Source of the DNA: Branchiostoma floridae | Taxonomy: Eukaryota > Chordata > Leptocardii > Amphioxiformes > Branchiostomatidae | Length of the DNA: 64,000 nucleotides | NCBI RefSeq assembly: GCF_000003815.2 | Contig: NC_049983.1 | Span: 22,126,796-22,190,795, forward strand | Reading direction: 5' to 3' | In this document: one piece after another, positions 1-15,000 of the stretch | How positions within the stretch are numbered: the first letter of the stretch is position 1 | Layout: each line of letters opens with the position of its first letter | Notes under the pieces: generated by a model | Told to the model about the DNA's origin: nothing | Databases searched by the model: none | Seen by the model: the letters and a program-made list of their open reading frames with translations, nothing else | Made by a program: the position numbers and the translations under genes

Positions 1-171
1 CACTGTCTCTAAACCATAGGATCTCTCTACAACAATAGATGAAGAATAAGATTTTATACCTTATTTCCATTTACAAGGTCAAGTACTTACCAACAAGCTT
101 TTGATCAGTCACTTTGAGCACAGAAATGGTGTATAAAGTCTTTATAGCAAGAACAATATTACGAACATTAC

Positions 172-924
172 CTTGTTTGAAGGTCTGCTTGAGGAGAAGA
201 GGCTCCAGTGAGGGGTCGAGCTCCTCCTGAACGTTCTCTAGCAGCACAGGGTTGCCGAAATTGATGGCGTTCTCCAGCGTACGCATGTAGTCATTGTCCG
301 TCAGCTTGATCACGGACAGTTTGTGGTCCTTCTCTGAGTTCTTCACCCACTTGTTGGCCTGGCCCTGGGGATCAATCATCAGGGGCCTGCACAGAAAGGT
401 GATTTTTTTATAAATTTTTTCAAATAGATCATGTTTTTCTGCAATTATTGTACATGACATTCGAGTTTGACATTCCAATAGACATCTTATTTCACCATAT
501 AAATCACCAATTATAGATCGAGCATGCATGGCTTTCTTATGTATACAACCTTTTTTTGTTATACAAACATTTTAACAGTCTTCTAAAGAAAAGACTCGGT
601 CTGCAGGGCTAGCCCTTTATAATAGATACAGGCTAGCCTGGCTGTAAATGCTGAACAGAAAAACCAATAAATGAATAAATAGATAGATATGAGTGAAAGT
701 TATCATAATTGATTGTTACATTATTCTTTACTGTCTTGTGCAATTTACCATGCTGGCTAACAACCCAACGTTACCCACCATCTCCTGGAGTTGTCCACAA
801 TGACACCGTTGTCGACAGAGAAGCTGTCGGTGGGCAGCCCCGCGATGTTCCAGGCGCGGATCTTGATGGGGTCTCCCAGGCTCTTCATCAGGGAGTACTC
901 CTTGGAACAGGGGATCTTCTTAGT
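172..924 (-). CDS. DNAH12: DNAH12-like: start of AAA5 (last exons in window)
   Basis: Exons 779-924 and 172-386. Residues [38 protein letters not shown] and [20 protein letters not shown] are the canonical stalk-to-AAA5 transition. [20 protein letters not shown] and [16 protein letters not shown] follow. The exon ends one base into a codon at a GTAATG donor (166-171). The rest of AAA5, AAA6 and the C-terminal domain are expected left of base 1. Confidence 0.9.
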
Positions 925-3900
925 CTGCAGACAGAATGAAGATACAATTATTGGCCTGATACATCCCACCAAAACAGGTCTAAAAATCTGACCACTCTGA
1001 ATTTGCCTGTTGCAAAAGCAAACAAGCTCACAAATCCCTCTCAACAGAAGTCTTGAGAGGGAGTAGTTTGCTTCAGTGCAAATCAAAAAGACATTTGTTT
1101 CAAGATGCTTTGAAAAGATCTCAGGATGTCTGAAATGATCTCAGGATGCTTTAAAAAGATCTATTCACTGACAGATGCTTGAGCAAGATCTCAACATGCT
1201 TTGAAATGATCTTACTGAATTTTCAAGATGATTGGAGAAAATTCCAAGATACTTTGAAAAGAGTTCATAATACTGCAAAATGATCCCAAGATGCTATGAA
1301 AAGATCAATATGCTTTGATAAGATCTTTAGATGCCTTCAAAATATTTAATGCTTTGGAACAATCTCAATATCTGTGCTCAAGAAAAGATCTTGAATGAGA
1401 TGCTTTAAATGGATCTCAAGATATTTTGAAGACACCTCAATTATCATACCTGGCACATCCTTGACCAGTCCTGTGTGCACTGTATCCTGTATGCAGCGGT
1501 GAAGGCACCCAGGTAGGCGATGACACCTGAGGAGATGAGCACGTCACCTGTCAGGTTGTCATACTCCTCCTGCAGGGTGGCGGCTGCAGCAGTCCATCTG
1601 GGGGACAAGGTGAAAATAATTAAGGTTTTATCTAGTTTTTTATGTAGCGATTGTGACATATCATCAAAGCTATGGGACTGATGATGATGATTATATTGAG
1701 GGACAGACTTTGCTCGGGAAATAAAAAGATTGCATTGACTTCAATGTCATGGAGATATTTTCTTCAGTGAATGTTGTTGAAAATAAGAATAACGGCTTGT
1801 CAAGTTCTAAAGATTAGAACTGTATCTCTCTCAAACAAAACAACGGGCCTACAAAGTTGAGTCCCCTGAGATGCCACCAATGTTGTGTCCTTGGGAAAGG
1901 CACTTAACGCAACTTTTCTCACTCCAGGATCTACCCAAGTGTAAAAATTGGTACTGAACTCTGACTGGGGAGGTAAAAGGTAGTTTGAGGAGAGGAATGG
2001 GATCTGCCTTCTAACCATCATGCCCAAGACACAGTGGACAGCAACCCACAGCCCCTACAGCCTAAAAACAAGCTATGGGACAACCTTTACTTTTGCCATA
2101 CCTACTCAGCAAATTATATGGTCTAATTCAGCATGTTGCGGCTCCAGCCTTCCCAACTCCCCATTACTAAACGATTTCAACATATTTGCCAAAAAAACAG
2201 AGTTGTAGACCCACCTGTCCTTCTCCCCTCCCAGTCCACTGATGAGTTTCTGGGCGCGCTCCAGTTTCTTGGCGCACAGGTCCACCTGGAATTCCAGCTG
2301 CTCCTTCTTCTTAACCATGTCTGCAAACGTCTTCTGCAGGTTTGCTAGACGGTCCTCAACTTCCTACAGGAAAGGAAAGTGTGAGATCAGATAATATATA
2401 CTGTTATTTGATTTCTTCACCATGTCCGCAAATGACTTAGTTGTTCTTGGGACCAAATACTGATTAGAAACAGACTACTTATGAAAGGGCACAACATGGA
2501 ACGATACAGAATAAGACAAAAAATCAGGGTGACAACTGCTGCAAGTTGAGTCTTTCATTTGGTTGCGATGCTCTCTACTGGTTATTCAAAGCGGTGAAAA
2601 ATGGCATGTACAAATATGTTTAAATGTTCGTTGAAAATCATTTTACACTAATATATTGCATCGGGCATGAAAAATAGCAATGCACTGTAAAAAGAAATAT
2701 TCTGCACTGTGAAGTCGCATTTAAAGTCTTACCTTAAGTTCCTTTCTCTTGGCATTTAAGACAGCCATGGTCTCCGATAAGTCCTTGTTAGCGATGGCCA
2801 GCTTCTCCTTCTTTGGCCCGACCACCTTGGCCGTCCTGTCGTAGATATCAAGGGCCGATATCCACTTACACAGCCCCTCAGCGGCCGAGGAGGCCTTGGC
2901 TACTTTGGCAGGCACGAACTCCGGATCGGTCATGTACTCTGCACGGATCTTCTTCATGATGTGCACCTGTGGGGGTCAAAGTCAGGAGAAACATGTAGAT
3001 ATTTTTGTAGCAATCTCTTGCAAACCTAGGACTTATGAATGACTTACCGTGGACCATAGTTTCACCCACAGTAAGTCCAATGGTCTGAAAATGGACTTAC
3101 TCAGGGAGGACTGAAGATGGACTTACTGCCTAAATTTATGTAAAGGGCTTATACTGAATAATAGTTCACCAAAACTAGCACCAACAGTTCTCAAACATGG
3201 CTAAATGGGGTGGACTAACTCCCACTCTTGCACAAGTAAGTCCAATTTCAGTCTACATTCATCCTATTTTAGGTCCAAGGTAAAACAAATATTGTAGCCT
3301 ATTGTGTAGTTATTGTCTAAACAATGAGGAAAACATAAAACTGCCAAAACATTGTCAGTTAAGAAAACGTTTGGTTGAGCAGAAGAAAAAGCCTCTTCTT
3401 TCAATAAACGTTGTCCTTGGTGCTGAATACCAGACAGTTATAAACTGCAATTCACAGCCTCGCTTACCACAAGTTTTAGAGAGTCTACGACTAGTAAAAA
3501 ATAGCAGTTACTCATCAAGCAACTGGATGTAATTTGGAAATGGTCAGACATTTCAGGTAGCATCCAGTTATTTCTGGAGCCACTGGTAGTTTAAGTAGAC
3601 CGAGTAGTTGCTATACGGCGTATTTTATCACCTGGATGTCTAATCTTCATCAACATAGTCTACATGTACGTGGACGTACCAACTGATAAGTATCTAATAC
3701 CAGCTCAAAAAAGAACAAGAAACAGTCATGCCTTCAAATACCAGAGTTACCAACCTAGGATTGATGTGTTCCAAAATTCGTACTTTCCCAGAACTATCGT
3801 AGAGTGGAATTTGTTATCACCAAGTACAGTAGGGGCATCTTCTCTGGGTAGTTTTAAAGAACGCTTGCAGATAGATGTGCAAAAGTTAGGGGTAAAGAGT

Positions 3901-5918
3901 CGTTTGGTGTAATATAACCGACTGCTGCCGCGCCCCGTGCCTGCGAAGCTGGTGTGTTACGCTAAATGGCGGTTATACCGGCTATGTAGATACAGATGAA
4001 GACAAATCCTGCCAAAGAATCATTCAAAATTCCCTCCTGTATAACTGACAGACAAACAAAAGCACATTAAGAGCTACACTGTTTAGAAATTTCTGTTGTT
4101 GCATGTTCTTTCACTGCACAACAGCCAAGGAAAGTGTGAGATAAAAAAACATAGTATTAGCTTTCTTCACCATGTCTTTTGACATGTTTTGAACATTTTT
4201 GTCTTAGCCCAGGTCATGTTTTTGATGGCGTAAATACACTCAGCCTTACCGCAATGTTATCCTTGTCGTATTCCTTCAGTTTCTGCAGGAAGTTCATGTC
4301 TCCCAGCAGCTTCTTGCTGGGTCCCCAGAAGTCCAGTATCTTCTGTCCCGTGCCGGCCGGGTCATTGATCTTTTCCGCTTTGATGTCCATCATGACACAG
4401 ACGGCCGCCATCACAAGCTTCACTCCGGACGGGGGGTTCTTCATGGACTTCACAATGGTGATATCTGCAGGCTGTGTTTAGAAAGAAGTATATACATGTA
4501 CATTCGTATTAGAGCTCACCTGTTAGATATTAGAGCCACAGGTGAAACAATGAGTAACAAATTTGTATCCTACGTGACCACCTCTGCGTAAGGACCACAT
4601 GGCCTTTGATATACGCCTCTACATAAGGACCAATTGGCCATTAATATACAGTCAAACCTATACTTCCTAGTGGCCACATCTACATAAGGACCACCTGGCC
4701 ATTGATATAGATTCAAACTTGACAAGTCCCCACCTCTACATAAAGACCACATGGTCTTTGATATACACCTCTACATAAGGACAAACAGCTTTTGGTGGTA
4801 TCTTATATAGTTTTTCCAATTAACACAAGCATTAAAATCCACATAGATCTTATTGGTCCCATGAGTGGTCTTCTTTCATTTGTCAGTTTTGACTGTGCTT
4901 TAGTTCAACAAATGAGAACAAACCTTGAGAGTGTCCAGTGCAGCCAGGGCAGCCTCCAGTGCAGGAATGGCCTCTGCCAGGTCAGACTCACACTCATCCT
5001 TCAGTGCCTGGGCCTCAGCTGCCTTCTCATTGGCTGCGGCCTCGTCAGCTTTCACCACTTTGCTCTTGGCCTCCACCTCCGTTGTCTCGGACTCAATCAC
5101 CTGTTGGGTGACATAGGTGTGTGCTGATCAGGCTGAGCATTGGAAATTGCTGTTTACTCTTCTTTAAACTATTATTTAGGGTACAATTTTATCATCTATA
5201 GACTGAGGATGATGCTCTAAATGCTGATTTGATTAACATCATCTTTTATCAATGTTTCATGAGATGTCCTACATTGATATTACGTTTCTACCAGCAATAT
5301 CGTCGCCCAACCTTGGTACATTTCTATTGTTTCAATGCTTACATCTATTACAATGAACATTGTAGTCTGGCAAAAGAGTTTTCTGAAAAATGTGCCATAG
5401 TACGTACCACCATCATTTTCTCATTCTCGGCTGAAGCTGTAATGAGTTGAGGCTGCAGGTCTTCCAGTTCCTTCTGCATCTCTGCAACCTGGAAAACAAA
5501 AGATGGGGAAAAAGTATTAGAATTGTGTGTACTTCTTGATGATCTTTAAAAAAGTTAAAGTTAAAGTTTGCCCATGCATCTACAGACGCGTAGGGTGGCG
5601 CCCATCTCCACTTTGAAGCCCTTGGGCCACACATTCGTGCAAGTCACTACAGCAGGGGGCTGGTCCGCTGGTAGTGATGTGTGTTTAACTTCCATATTCT
5701 TCCTCATTAGTGCTGAGTGCTAAGCAGAGAAAGCAGAATGTACCATTTTTAGAGTCTTTGGTATGACTCGGCCGGGGATCGAACTCACGACCTACCAAAT
5801 GCAAGGCGAACACTCTACCCACTCGGCCATTGCACTGGTTGATGATCGACAACTTCTAATTGTTGTACAAACATGCAATGCTGCAAGTTGCTAGGAATGT
5901 CAAGAATGTTACTGGTGA

Positions 5919-5952
<34 letters not shown>

Positions 5953-5996
5953 TTTAAGGTTTAAAATTGACTTGCACACTTGCAAAATTTTATTGC

Positions 5997-6058
<62 letters not shown>

Positions 6059-9000
6059 GCAATAAAAGTTTGATAACAAGACTCAATAAAATTGCCCAAA
6101 CAGGACAATGACAAAGGCCCAATACTGGAGTCATGTGTCTCCTATAATGTTATTTTTCAGAAATCAGAGCGTCAGTATTCACAAGGAAGATGGTAGAAAG
6201 AGAAGAAAGATCTTTTAGTTAACCTTTTATTGTGTTGGAAAGTAGTGGTAGTAATCTCTCTCAGCCAAACCATACTGTAACTGCAGAAATGTTTGCGGGG
6301 GTTTCATGTTTACGGTTTTTGCGGTGATCACTTCACTGTATTATTGTGGGACTGCGTGGCGCAGTGGTAGCATGTCCGGATCTGCACCGAGAAGTGGCGG
6401 GTTCGAATCCGCCTGCCGTGCCACCGATCTTGTGCCCTTGGGAAAGGCACTTTACACGACTTTTCCCACAGGCCCCGGAGAGGAGATAGGCGCCGCCAGG
6501 GGACTAAAATGCCTATTGATGCAGCACAACATGTTGTGCTGCCCCTACGGCTAATTAATCAGCCTACGGCTGATTAAAAGGCTATGGGACGAACGAACGA
6601 ACGAACGAACTTCACCGCAAACTTAAACCACTGCAAACATTTTTCCATTATAGTATGAGACTGTAGCCAATGGCGCTACCGCGAACTTAAAGCAACTGCA
6701 AACGCTCCATTTTCCTGCTACTGCAAAACTAGATACCAGTCATACAAAAGACTTTAAAAATGGTACATGCTGCTTTCTCTAGCACTCAGCATTCGGGAAA
6801 GAGTATGGAGGTTGAAAACACGCCACTACCAGTGGACTAGCCCCCTGCTGTAGTGATTGCACAAGGTTGTGTGGCCCAGGGCTACTGAAAAAGAGATGAG
6901 CGCCGCCCTATGCGCCATCAGGCGCGGGAAGGAACTTTGACTTTGACTTGCAAAATCAAATCCCTGCAAACTTTTAAATGCAGTTACAGTAGTTAAACGT
7001 GCCATACCTGTGATGCTGCAAAGGCCAGCTTCTCCAGGCCAACCTCGTATCTGTTCTTGGCTTTCAAGACAGTGTTTCTCTTCCTCCCCAGCAGCGTCTT
7101 GAAGGCGTTGATCAGCTCCAGGTAGGAGGTGGGGGTCACGTACATGTGGCGTCCAAGGTCATGAAGGAACCTGAGTTGCAAAGGGCATCAATGTTTATTA
7201 TAATGCTCTCCCTATATCAGGGCTCTAGCCAGCCTGAAATTTTTTTCCGTCAGCCAATTTCCATTGTCGCAAGCACACTATTCCAGGAGTTAGAGAGACT
7301 GAACTGAGACCTTGAAAAACGGGTTTTAATGAGATTATCGTATGCAAAAGGGCACCGACACACATTGTCAAGAATCATAACAATAGCAAAACAAACAGTG
7401 TGTGGCTTTTACGGCCGTGGACGGCGTCCCCAAGCAGCCTGTAGCTTCCACCAAAGAGCTTTCATCAGATTCTTGTCCGTCAAGGTTGACGGATTGATTT
7501 TAAAATTTTTCCGTCACACGCAGCAAATTTCCGTCAATTGGCGGAAAAACGGACGCTGGCTAGAGCCCTGCCCTATATCAATGTACACAAATGAAAAGCA
7601 TCAGGGACAATGACAATTTTCAAAGGGTTCTGATCAAATATACCCAAATGTAAGCAATGCCAGTGCTCTCTAGGACAGGTGTCTCAAAGAGATGTGTTCT
7701 AATTGCAGCAGACTAGTATGGTTGAATTGACGTGGCTAAAGCACAAAGTTTGCATGCCCAAAAACTCAAGTGATCATATTGCAAAAGTAATGTTGCAGAG
7801 ACAGCTTTGAGACTATAGCCAAAGGAAATTTTCTTCTTCATGATGATGTTACACTTTCAGGTTTCACATGTGTAAATATCACTATGCTCTTTTTTGCATC
7901 TACATGTTGTATGTTCATTTATTTAGCAAAAGACTCCAAGATGGTCAGTGAGTGACTGACAGACACAGAATTTCATTCATTATGATTCCCAAGAAACAAA
8001 ACAAACAGACTGACTTTTCGGACAGCTCCCTGGCGGAGGTGTGGAAGTATTTACAGAGGTTGACCGTCTCCTCCCTCTCCAGGTCAGTCAACTCCACAGC
8101 CTCCAGAAACTTCACAGCCACTCGCTGCAGGGCGTCTTCTGGCCATGGCTATAAGTATGCATACAGAAAACATTAGATTCTAGCAATTTCTCCATTGGAA
8201 AATCATCTTTTAATTTTGACTTTTTATGGTTAAACCTCAACCCTCAACAATTTTGGTACCAAAAAGCTTCTCCAGCAGGGAGAAGGACCATATGATACTT
8301 TTCTCTACATTTGAGGATCTTTTGAGACTCACTCTGTCACGTCTTAAAAGCAATCAAGTCAGATTTTGGAGACTTTTGTAACATGGCTAATGATGTTGAC
8401 TGTCACATAACAAGAGACAGTTACATGTACATACAGGCTTGAGATAGTAATTTTCCCTGTCCCTATTTAAGGTACTACGTTTAAGGTCTACCTCTTACAA
8501 ACCAGTCAGAATCATGATCCAATACTTTAACAATGTTCCAGTCTATCTAGTGATTTTCCTTGGCGATGTGTTCCATCATAGCTAATGAATATGAATCATG
8601 CTGACCTGGAACCAGTCGATGGTGCAGCAGTTGATGAGCGAGGGGAACATGCAGAGCCGGTTCCTGAAGGCAGAGCCAATGGGGCTACAGTCTTCAACAG
8701 TGACCCATCTGGTCCTTCAAGAAGCCTTAGATTGCCCCACTTTAACTTAAAATTCTCCAAGAAAGAGGAAGAGTATCCCCCTGCATTTTTTTCTAGAAAA
8801 GCCCTGATATGTATCCTTGCTAACCTGGAACAAGTCAGTGGTGCAGCAGTTGATGAGCGAGGGGAACATGCGCAGCCGGTTTTTGAAGGCAGAGCCGATG
8901 GGGCTACAGTCTTCAACATATGATGGTAATTTGTCCTTCAAGAATGCCCCACTTAAACTTAAAATTCTCCAAGAAAGGGGAAAAGTATCCCCTGCAGTTT

Positions 9001-12000
9001 TTTCGAAAAAACACACACAAGATATTTTTCCTCACTGACCTGGAACCAGTCGATGGTGCAGCAGTTGATGAGCGAGGGGAACATGCGGAGCCGGTTCCTG
9101 AAGGCCGAGCCAATGGGGCTGAAGGCGATCACCACGTGGAGGTTCTCTCGGCAGCGGCTCACGAAGAAACTGAACAGTGCCAGTGGGCTGAAGTCTGCGT
9201 CCTTGTCTGTAGCCTGCTGGGCCATGACTGGGCGCACGGTCTGGGGGAAAAAGAAGAAAACAATGAATAACATAATATTGGTAACACAATTAAAAGTCCA
9301 CCTTGACTGCCGAGTAACCTATATTGGTTGTATTTAAAAGCAGGGTGTTCAATGATACTGGTGCAGTTTATCCACATGTGCTCTCCCTGTATAGTATTTG
9401 CCTGCTTTTTCAGTGTTAGCATTTGTACAACATTACACTTCTCTGTAATGTTGCACAAATATATTTTCTTCATTCTAACTAATATAAGTCTGCGTCCTTG
9501 TCTGTAGCCTGCTGGGCCATGACTGGGCGCACAGTCTGGGGGTAAAGGAAGGAAACAATGAATGATAACAGTGATGCTAGTTCACCTGCAGAGTAACCAT
9601 GTCTGCAGAGTAACCTACTGTAAATGCAGAAATGTTAGCGGTGGATTTATGTTCGCGGTTTTCGCGTTGGCCATTTCACCGCGAATTTAAAACCACCGCA
9701 AAAATTTTTCCAGGCATTAAGATACTACAGCGCATGGTGCTACCACGAAATTAAAACCACCGCGAAAAGTCCTTTTTCCCCGCTTCCGCGAAATTAAATC
9801 CCCGCGAACTCAAATGCATTTACAGTATATCCATGGGGTGTTTAGGGATATCGAGTCAACAAGTCGTGATTTCAAATTGCGTGAAATTTGAGTGTACAAT
9901 TTGTAATTAAAAACCACCTGTCTGTTGAGCTTCCAGGCAGAACATAACATAATTCTCATAAACTGATGGCGGTATATAGTGGATGATATCTGAAACATTT
10001 GAATTTTAACAGAAGCTGAATCCAATTCAAAACCCAATTCAATTTAGATTTAATTAGATTTCAATTTTTGTATTATATTTTGTGACTGGTCAGTTTATCC
10101 GCATGTACTCTCCCTATAAATTTTGCCTGCATTTTCAGTGTTCGCATTTACAATTCCCTGTAAGGTTGCACCAATATGTTTTCTTCATTCTCTGCAAGAG
10201 AAAATAGACATTTAGAAATTAGAGCAAACAATTTGGCAAGGTGTTCAGAAGATGGCAAACAGAAGTCTGGAAGAAAATCTTAACTCTGACTCAGTCACTC
10301 CTTGAAACAAAGCTACAGATTGTCCTACATGTGTGAGGCATATATAGTATAAGGAGAGAAACATTCTCTCTAAATGGTAATTTCATCATCCAGAGTCTTA
10401 CCTCCATGATTTCTTGTTTCTCATCCACAGCAAAGATGTTGGGGACCTCGCCAGTGTTCAGAAGGCTGTCCACGTCTTCAAGGAAGGACTCCTCCTTGAT
10501 CTGAGTGTCTGTTAGAAGGAAGACCGTCTTCTTGCCCTGGGCACCGGCACTCCTCAACAACGACTGGTCAGGACAAAGTGGGGAAAGTTATTGAGTGATA
10601 GATAGCACATTTGGACTCATTCAGTAATATTGTGCAGTACGTACCTTATTCATACCTTTGGGACCATACTGGTAAACATGGCCAAAGTGGGAAAAATTAT
10701 TGAGTGTTGGACGTAAATTTGGCCTCATTCTTTGGGTCTGCCTTTACAGTCACGTATTCATTTATCTATTGGTTTGGCTGTTCAGAACGCACAGCCAGGG
10801 CTGCCCAACTAGCTTGTGGCTACAAAGGGCTAGCTCTGCTGACAGAGACAAGGACAATACAGTTAGTGAAAAGGGTGCTAGATACCAGGCTTTTAGCCAG
10901 GCATGCGTCAAAGCGTCATCTGGACGCACTTTTCTTAGAATAACAAGAAAGTTGATGCCCCTGGACGCCCTGACACTGGGGAGAAAATCATCTGACAAGC
11001 ATGAAATTCTGATTGACCAGAGATGCTACCAGGTCATCTGTGGTAACAGTCTTCTACTGTGACCTCTGGAACAGTATTTTTGCCTCTTGGGATACCTAAG
11101 AATGCACTTTTTAAAACTTAAAATCATCAAAAACTCTGCACCATGGAAGGTGGATGCCCCCAGATCCCCCCTACCATAATCACTGCGACTCACCAATAAG
11201 TTTGGACTCCTTATTATAAAATCCTAGCTAAAAGCCTGCTAGATACTCCACAGTCATGTTGTGCAAGACATAAAATTTTATTTTATTTGTACCATTGGAC
11301 ATTAGGGTCCATACTGGTAAACATGGAATTATTTATATACAGTAGAAGCCGTTTAATTGCACTCCCCATTTGTCAGCACATTTTGTGCAATTATCCAGAT
11401 GGAGCAACAAAGCGAATTGTTTCAGGTGATTCAGGTGGACCACATCACTACAGGACTTTGTTATTCCGTGCAATTAACAGAAGTGTGCAGTTATCCGTTG
11501 TGCAGTTAACTGGCTTCTACTGTACTAGATACTTTACATTTTGGACTGCATCCTTGGATGGCAGCACCTAACTGCAGTACAATGCAAACTAGTCAGAATT
11601 GCTTCAAGGAATGGGACAGACGGTCACCAAAACCATGGATGTCTTTTGAATAAAAGTCACTTGGTTGTGTAGAAAGAACATTGCTCAGCTGCTTACGATG
11701 CAGCTGAACAATGTTACAGATGCAGACTGCATCTGTAAGCAACAACACCTGTGCTGCGGTGCAACCTAAACCAGTCAGAATTGCCCTGAAGAAGGTGATA
11801 GACGGTCACCGAAATGTCAGTGTAATAGAGCTGTGGTTGTTCAAAACAAGTCTTTATTCAAGAATCTTGTCATCGATTGTACCTTAAGGTCCTCCCTCCA
11901 CTCATTGTGTCCGTAGCTCTTGCTGATTTCCGGCTGGAAAAGGCCCATACCGGACATACTGGTGGCCAGTCTGGTCAGCGACTGACGGCCGCTGCCGCCG

Positions 12001-15000
12001 ACACCAACCAACATGGCGTTTCCGCCCGGCTGCTTCAGGACACGTGCAATACGGGACAGGTGTTCCAGAACATACCTGTAACGGAGACGGTTAGCAAGCC
12101 GCTACAAACCCCAAAAGGACTAAACAGACGAATCCCTTGCATACTTACCTTAACACAATGCATGGCTCTCTTTCAGACTTTAGACTGGCTCTCAACAAAG
12201 ACAATTTAAAAAGCCAGAATGTCATTAAAGCTTGGCACTTTAGAGCTATTCCAGTAACCTTATCAAAAAACAACAATTGGATGCAGAGCATCTATAAGCT
12301 CTACAAGTGGTTGCAACCTTCTTGTATCTTTAATAGTGTAATACAGTGTTATGTCAGTGTTTCTGAAAGAAGCTGCTGCTGGTAAATGTAGCATTGCTGC
12401 TGTAGCATTAATAGTGCTGTCGCTACATTGATTTGTAGCATTCCTGTCACATGTTACCGGTTCTTGAGGAATACAGCACCCCACTGCTGACAGGTGCAGA
12501 TAGTTATGGCTGGTGTTAGCATCATTCATGGATGCCAGGCAATTTTGTGGCATCCTCAAACTTGCGCAGTTAAGCGAAGCCAGCAGGAATAGGCTGGGAT
12601 GGCGAGGGAAAGTTCAGGGGTAGTGCGGTGGGGGGGGGGATATTGGAGGCAGGGGAAGGCAAGGGTAGAGTGCGACAAGCCGTGACTAGAAGGCCAGTGC
12701 TGTTGGAACAGTGCTGGTAGAAGACGTGAAATGGCAGAGCCACGCTCAACCTTCCTGATCTTTTCCACAGAGCTGACCGCAAACATGAATTCTCTTAACT
12801 CACGTGGCTTAGGTTTGGACTTCCATGCTGTGAATCCACGGTAAGTGTAGCAGGCTGCATAGAGACTGCAGCTCCCTTTGCCCATGTGTACAACATGCAC
12901 CAAAAGAGAAGACAGTCTCTATGCAAGAGGAATGAGACGCTTCCAAAGTCCTTCATTGTGTTACAGCATATGGGTTAGCAATGAAGTAAGCAAGTAAAGG
13001 ACTCTGGAAGCACGTCAATCCGCAGTTTGTCCACAGCATGGAATTGTGCAACGAAGCCAGATGAAGCCAACACAGAGAAGCATGTGCAGCAGCAAGGTAG
13101 AAAAGATAGCAAAGGTTGAAGGCCAAGGGTCAGGTCAAACAATGACCCTCCAGTCAGGGTCACATCTGATGCATGGGTCAGAGGTCACACCTTTGTGTCA
13201 AAGGTCACACCTTTGAGTCAAAGGTACACCTTTGTGTCAATGGTCACATCTAGCCCATGGGTCAGAGGTTACACCCTGCTTTGTGTCAAAGGTCAATGCC
13301 TGACCTGACCCCAGGTTCAAAGGTCCCATCCTGACCTGAATATGACCAGGTTCATGACGGCCTTGTGGGTCTGGTTGTATTCTTCCAAGCACTGCTCCAC
13401 CACAGCATTGAACTCCTCCATGGAGTCCACCTCCTCGTACAAACGGTCGTCCCCCTCCAGGTCGGGCTTCATGTAGTCGCCAAACATCAGGGACCGCATG
13501 TTGTCCTCAACCAGCTGTGGGGTGGAAGGAACAACAATGGGTACAGAGTAGCAAGATAGCCTAAATAAATCTGCAAGATGTCATAGTGCACTATCGTTTA
13601 ATCCTTGACCAGTTTCTTGTCAAATTCAACATAAATTGTGCTGTTGACATATTATGCTTGAGTGTACAGTTATAGAAAACCTGAAATGTGACAGTCTATC
13701 TAGATTATTCTCATTATTCTCCACAGTTAGTGATTTTTCACCACACATCCACTTACAGGCATGTTTGGTTCAGCAAGTGCTTCAAACACTGTGTCGAAGT
13801 TCTCCTTGAACTGGTCCTTCACAATACCCTTCATCAGCCTTGGAGGAACAAGAGCACATTAATACATACATCATAGAAACTTAATGCACTATGTACTAAC
13901 CCCTGATCATAGCGGGATGGCTATATATGTTTTTCTATTAACATATGAGAGAAGTTGTTAACTTCCTCAGTAAATGTATATATTGGGTGTTTAAGATAAA
14001 GAAGAAAAACAGGAATAGCTCTATTGTCATCATAGCATCACAATAGTGTACCATATGATAGTCATTTTATTGGAGAATTTATATTGTGTTCTGAACAGAT
14101 TTTATTTTCAAATTGGCCTACTTACCAGGGAACTGCATCTTTTGATTTTAACTTTCAGTGAGCCTAGTTTTACTCAATACAAACATGTACGTTTTGTACT
14201 CTTGGAAAGTGACTTTCCAAAATCTAAAGTGCCTAGTACTTAAACAACCATGCCAATGTTTACTAAATGGTCATGGTATACCCAGAACACCTCATCGACC
14301 TATGCATGTACATAACATAAGTGTTAGCTGAAATGAACCATGGAAAGTTGATTTTCTGAAATCTAAAGTGCCTACTTGAACAGCCATGCCCTGTCCTCGT
14401 CGTCGACCAAGCGGTCGTAGTACACCCGGAACACCTCGTGCACGAAAAGTCGGATAAAGGTGCGCTTGCTGTCCAGGGTCTCCTTCTTGATGAGCAGGAC
14501 ACCCAGGATGACACGAGCGAAGTCCCGCAGGTTGAAGGTGTAGTGGGACTTGGTGGGGGTGGGCAGCAGGGTGGACATGGCCTCCTTGTACACCTGGACA
14601 GAAATAGACAATATTTAAACTTAAGGCAATTCTCTACAACTGTATAAAAATCAGAGATATACTTCTGGACATTTTGAGTGACGTCCATCACTCTTCTTCA
14701 GCATCACTAAAATAATCTGGCAGAACAATTATGTTACAAGTACATCTAACTGGAAAAAAACACTGAACATGTCAAAGTCTAACCTATATAAACATCGAAA
14801 TACACAATGTGCCCCAATCCTTCAAAGTTACTGAAAAAAGCTGTTCTTCATTACATTTCACAACAAGATGAGTAGTTCTATGTACAACATAAACAGATGC
14901 AGTTTGAAGTAGAAATGTCCCTTAACTAGCTTTTTTTGACAAGTACAACAATAGAGGACTGTGGCCTAACCTTCTGTCCTAAGGACTGTGACCCTTTTCA

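Noticed and set aside
91-111. A 21-bp exon-like segment (VTDQKLVG) with GTAAGT donor after the last dynein exon
   Set aside because: Phase fits, but the peptide does not resemble the AAA5 continuation, and a near copy of the sequence occurs at 32229-32251, suggesting a repeat.
6343-6420. A functional tRNA gene
   Set aside because: A and B boxes are present, but no full cloverleaf is drawn and a SINE body and tail follow.
8585-9270. Several overlapping open frames on both strands
   Set aside because: They are shadows of dynein exon 9040-9240 and its two donor-side copies.
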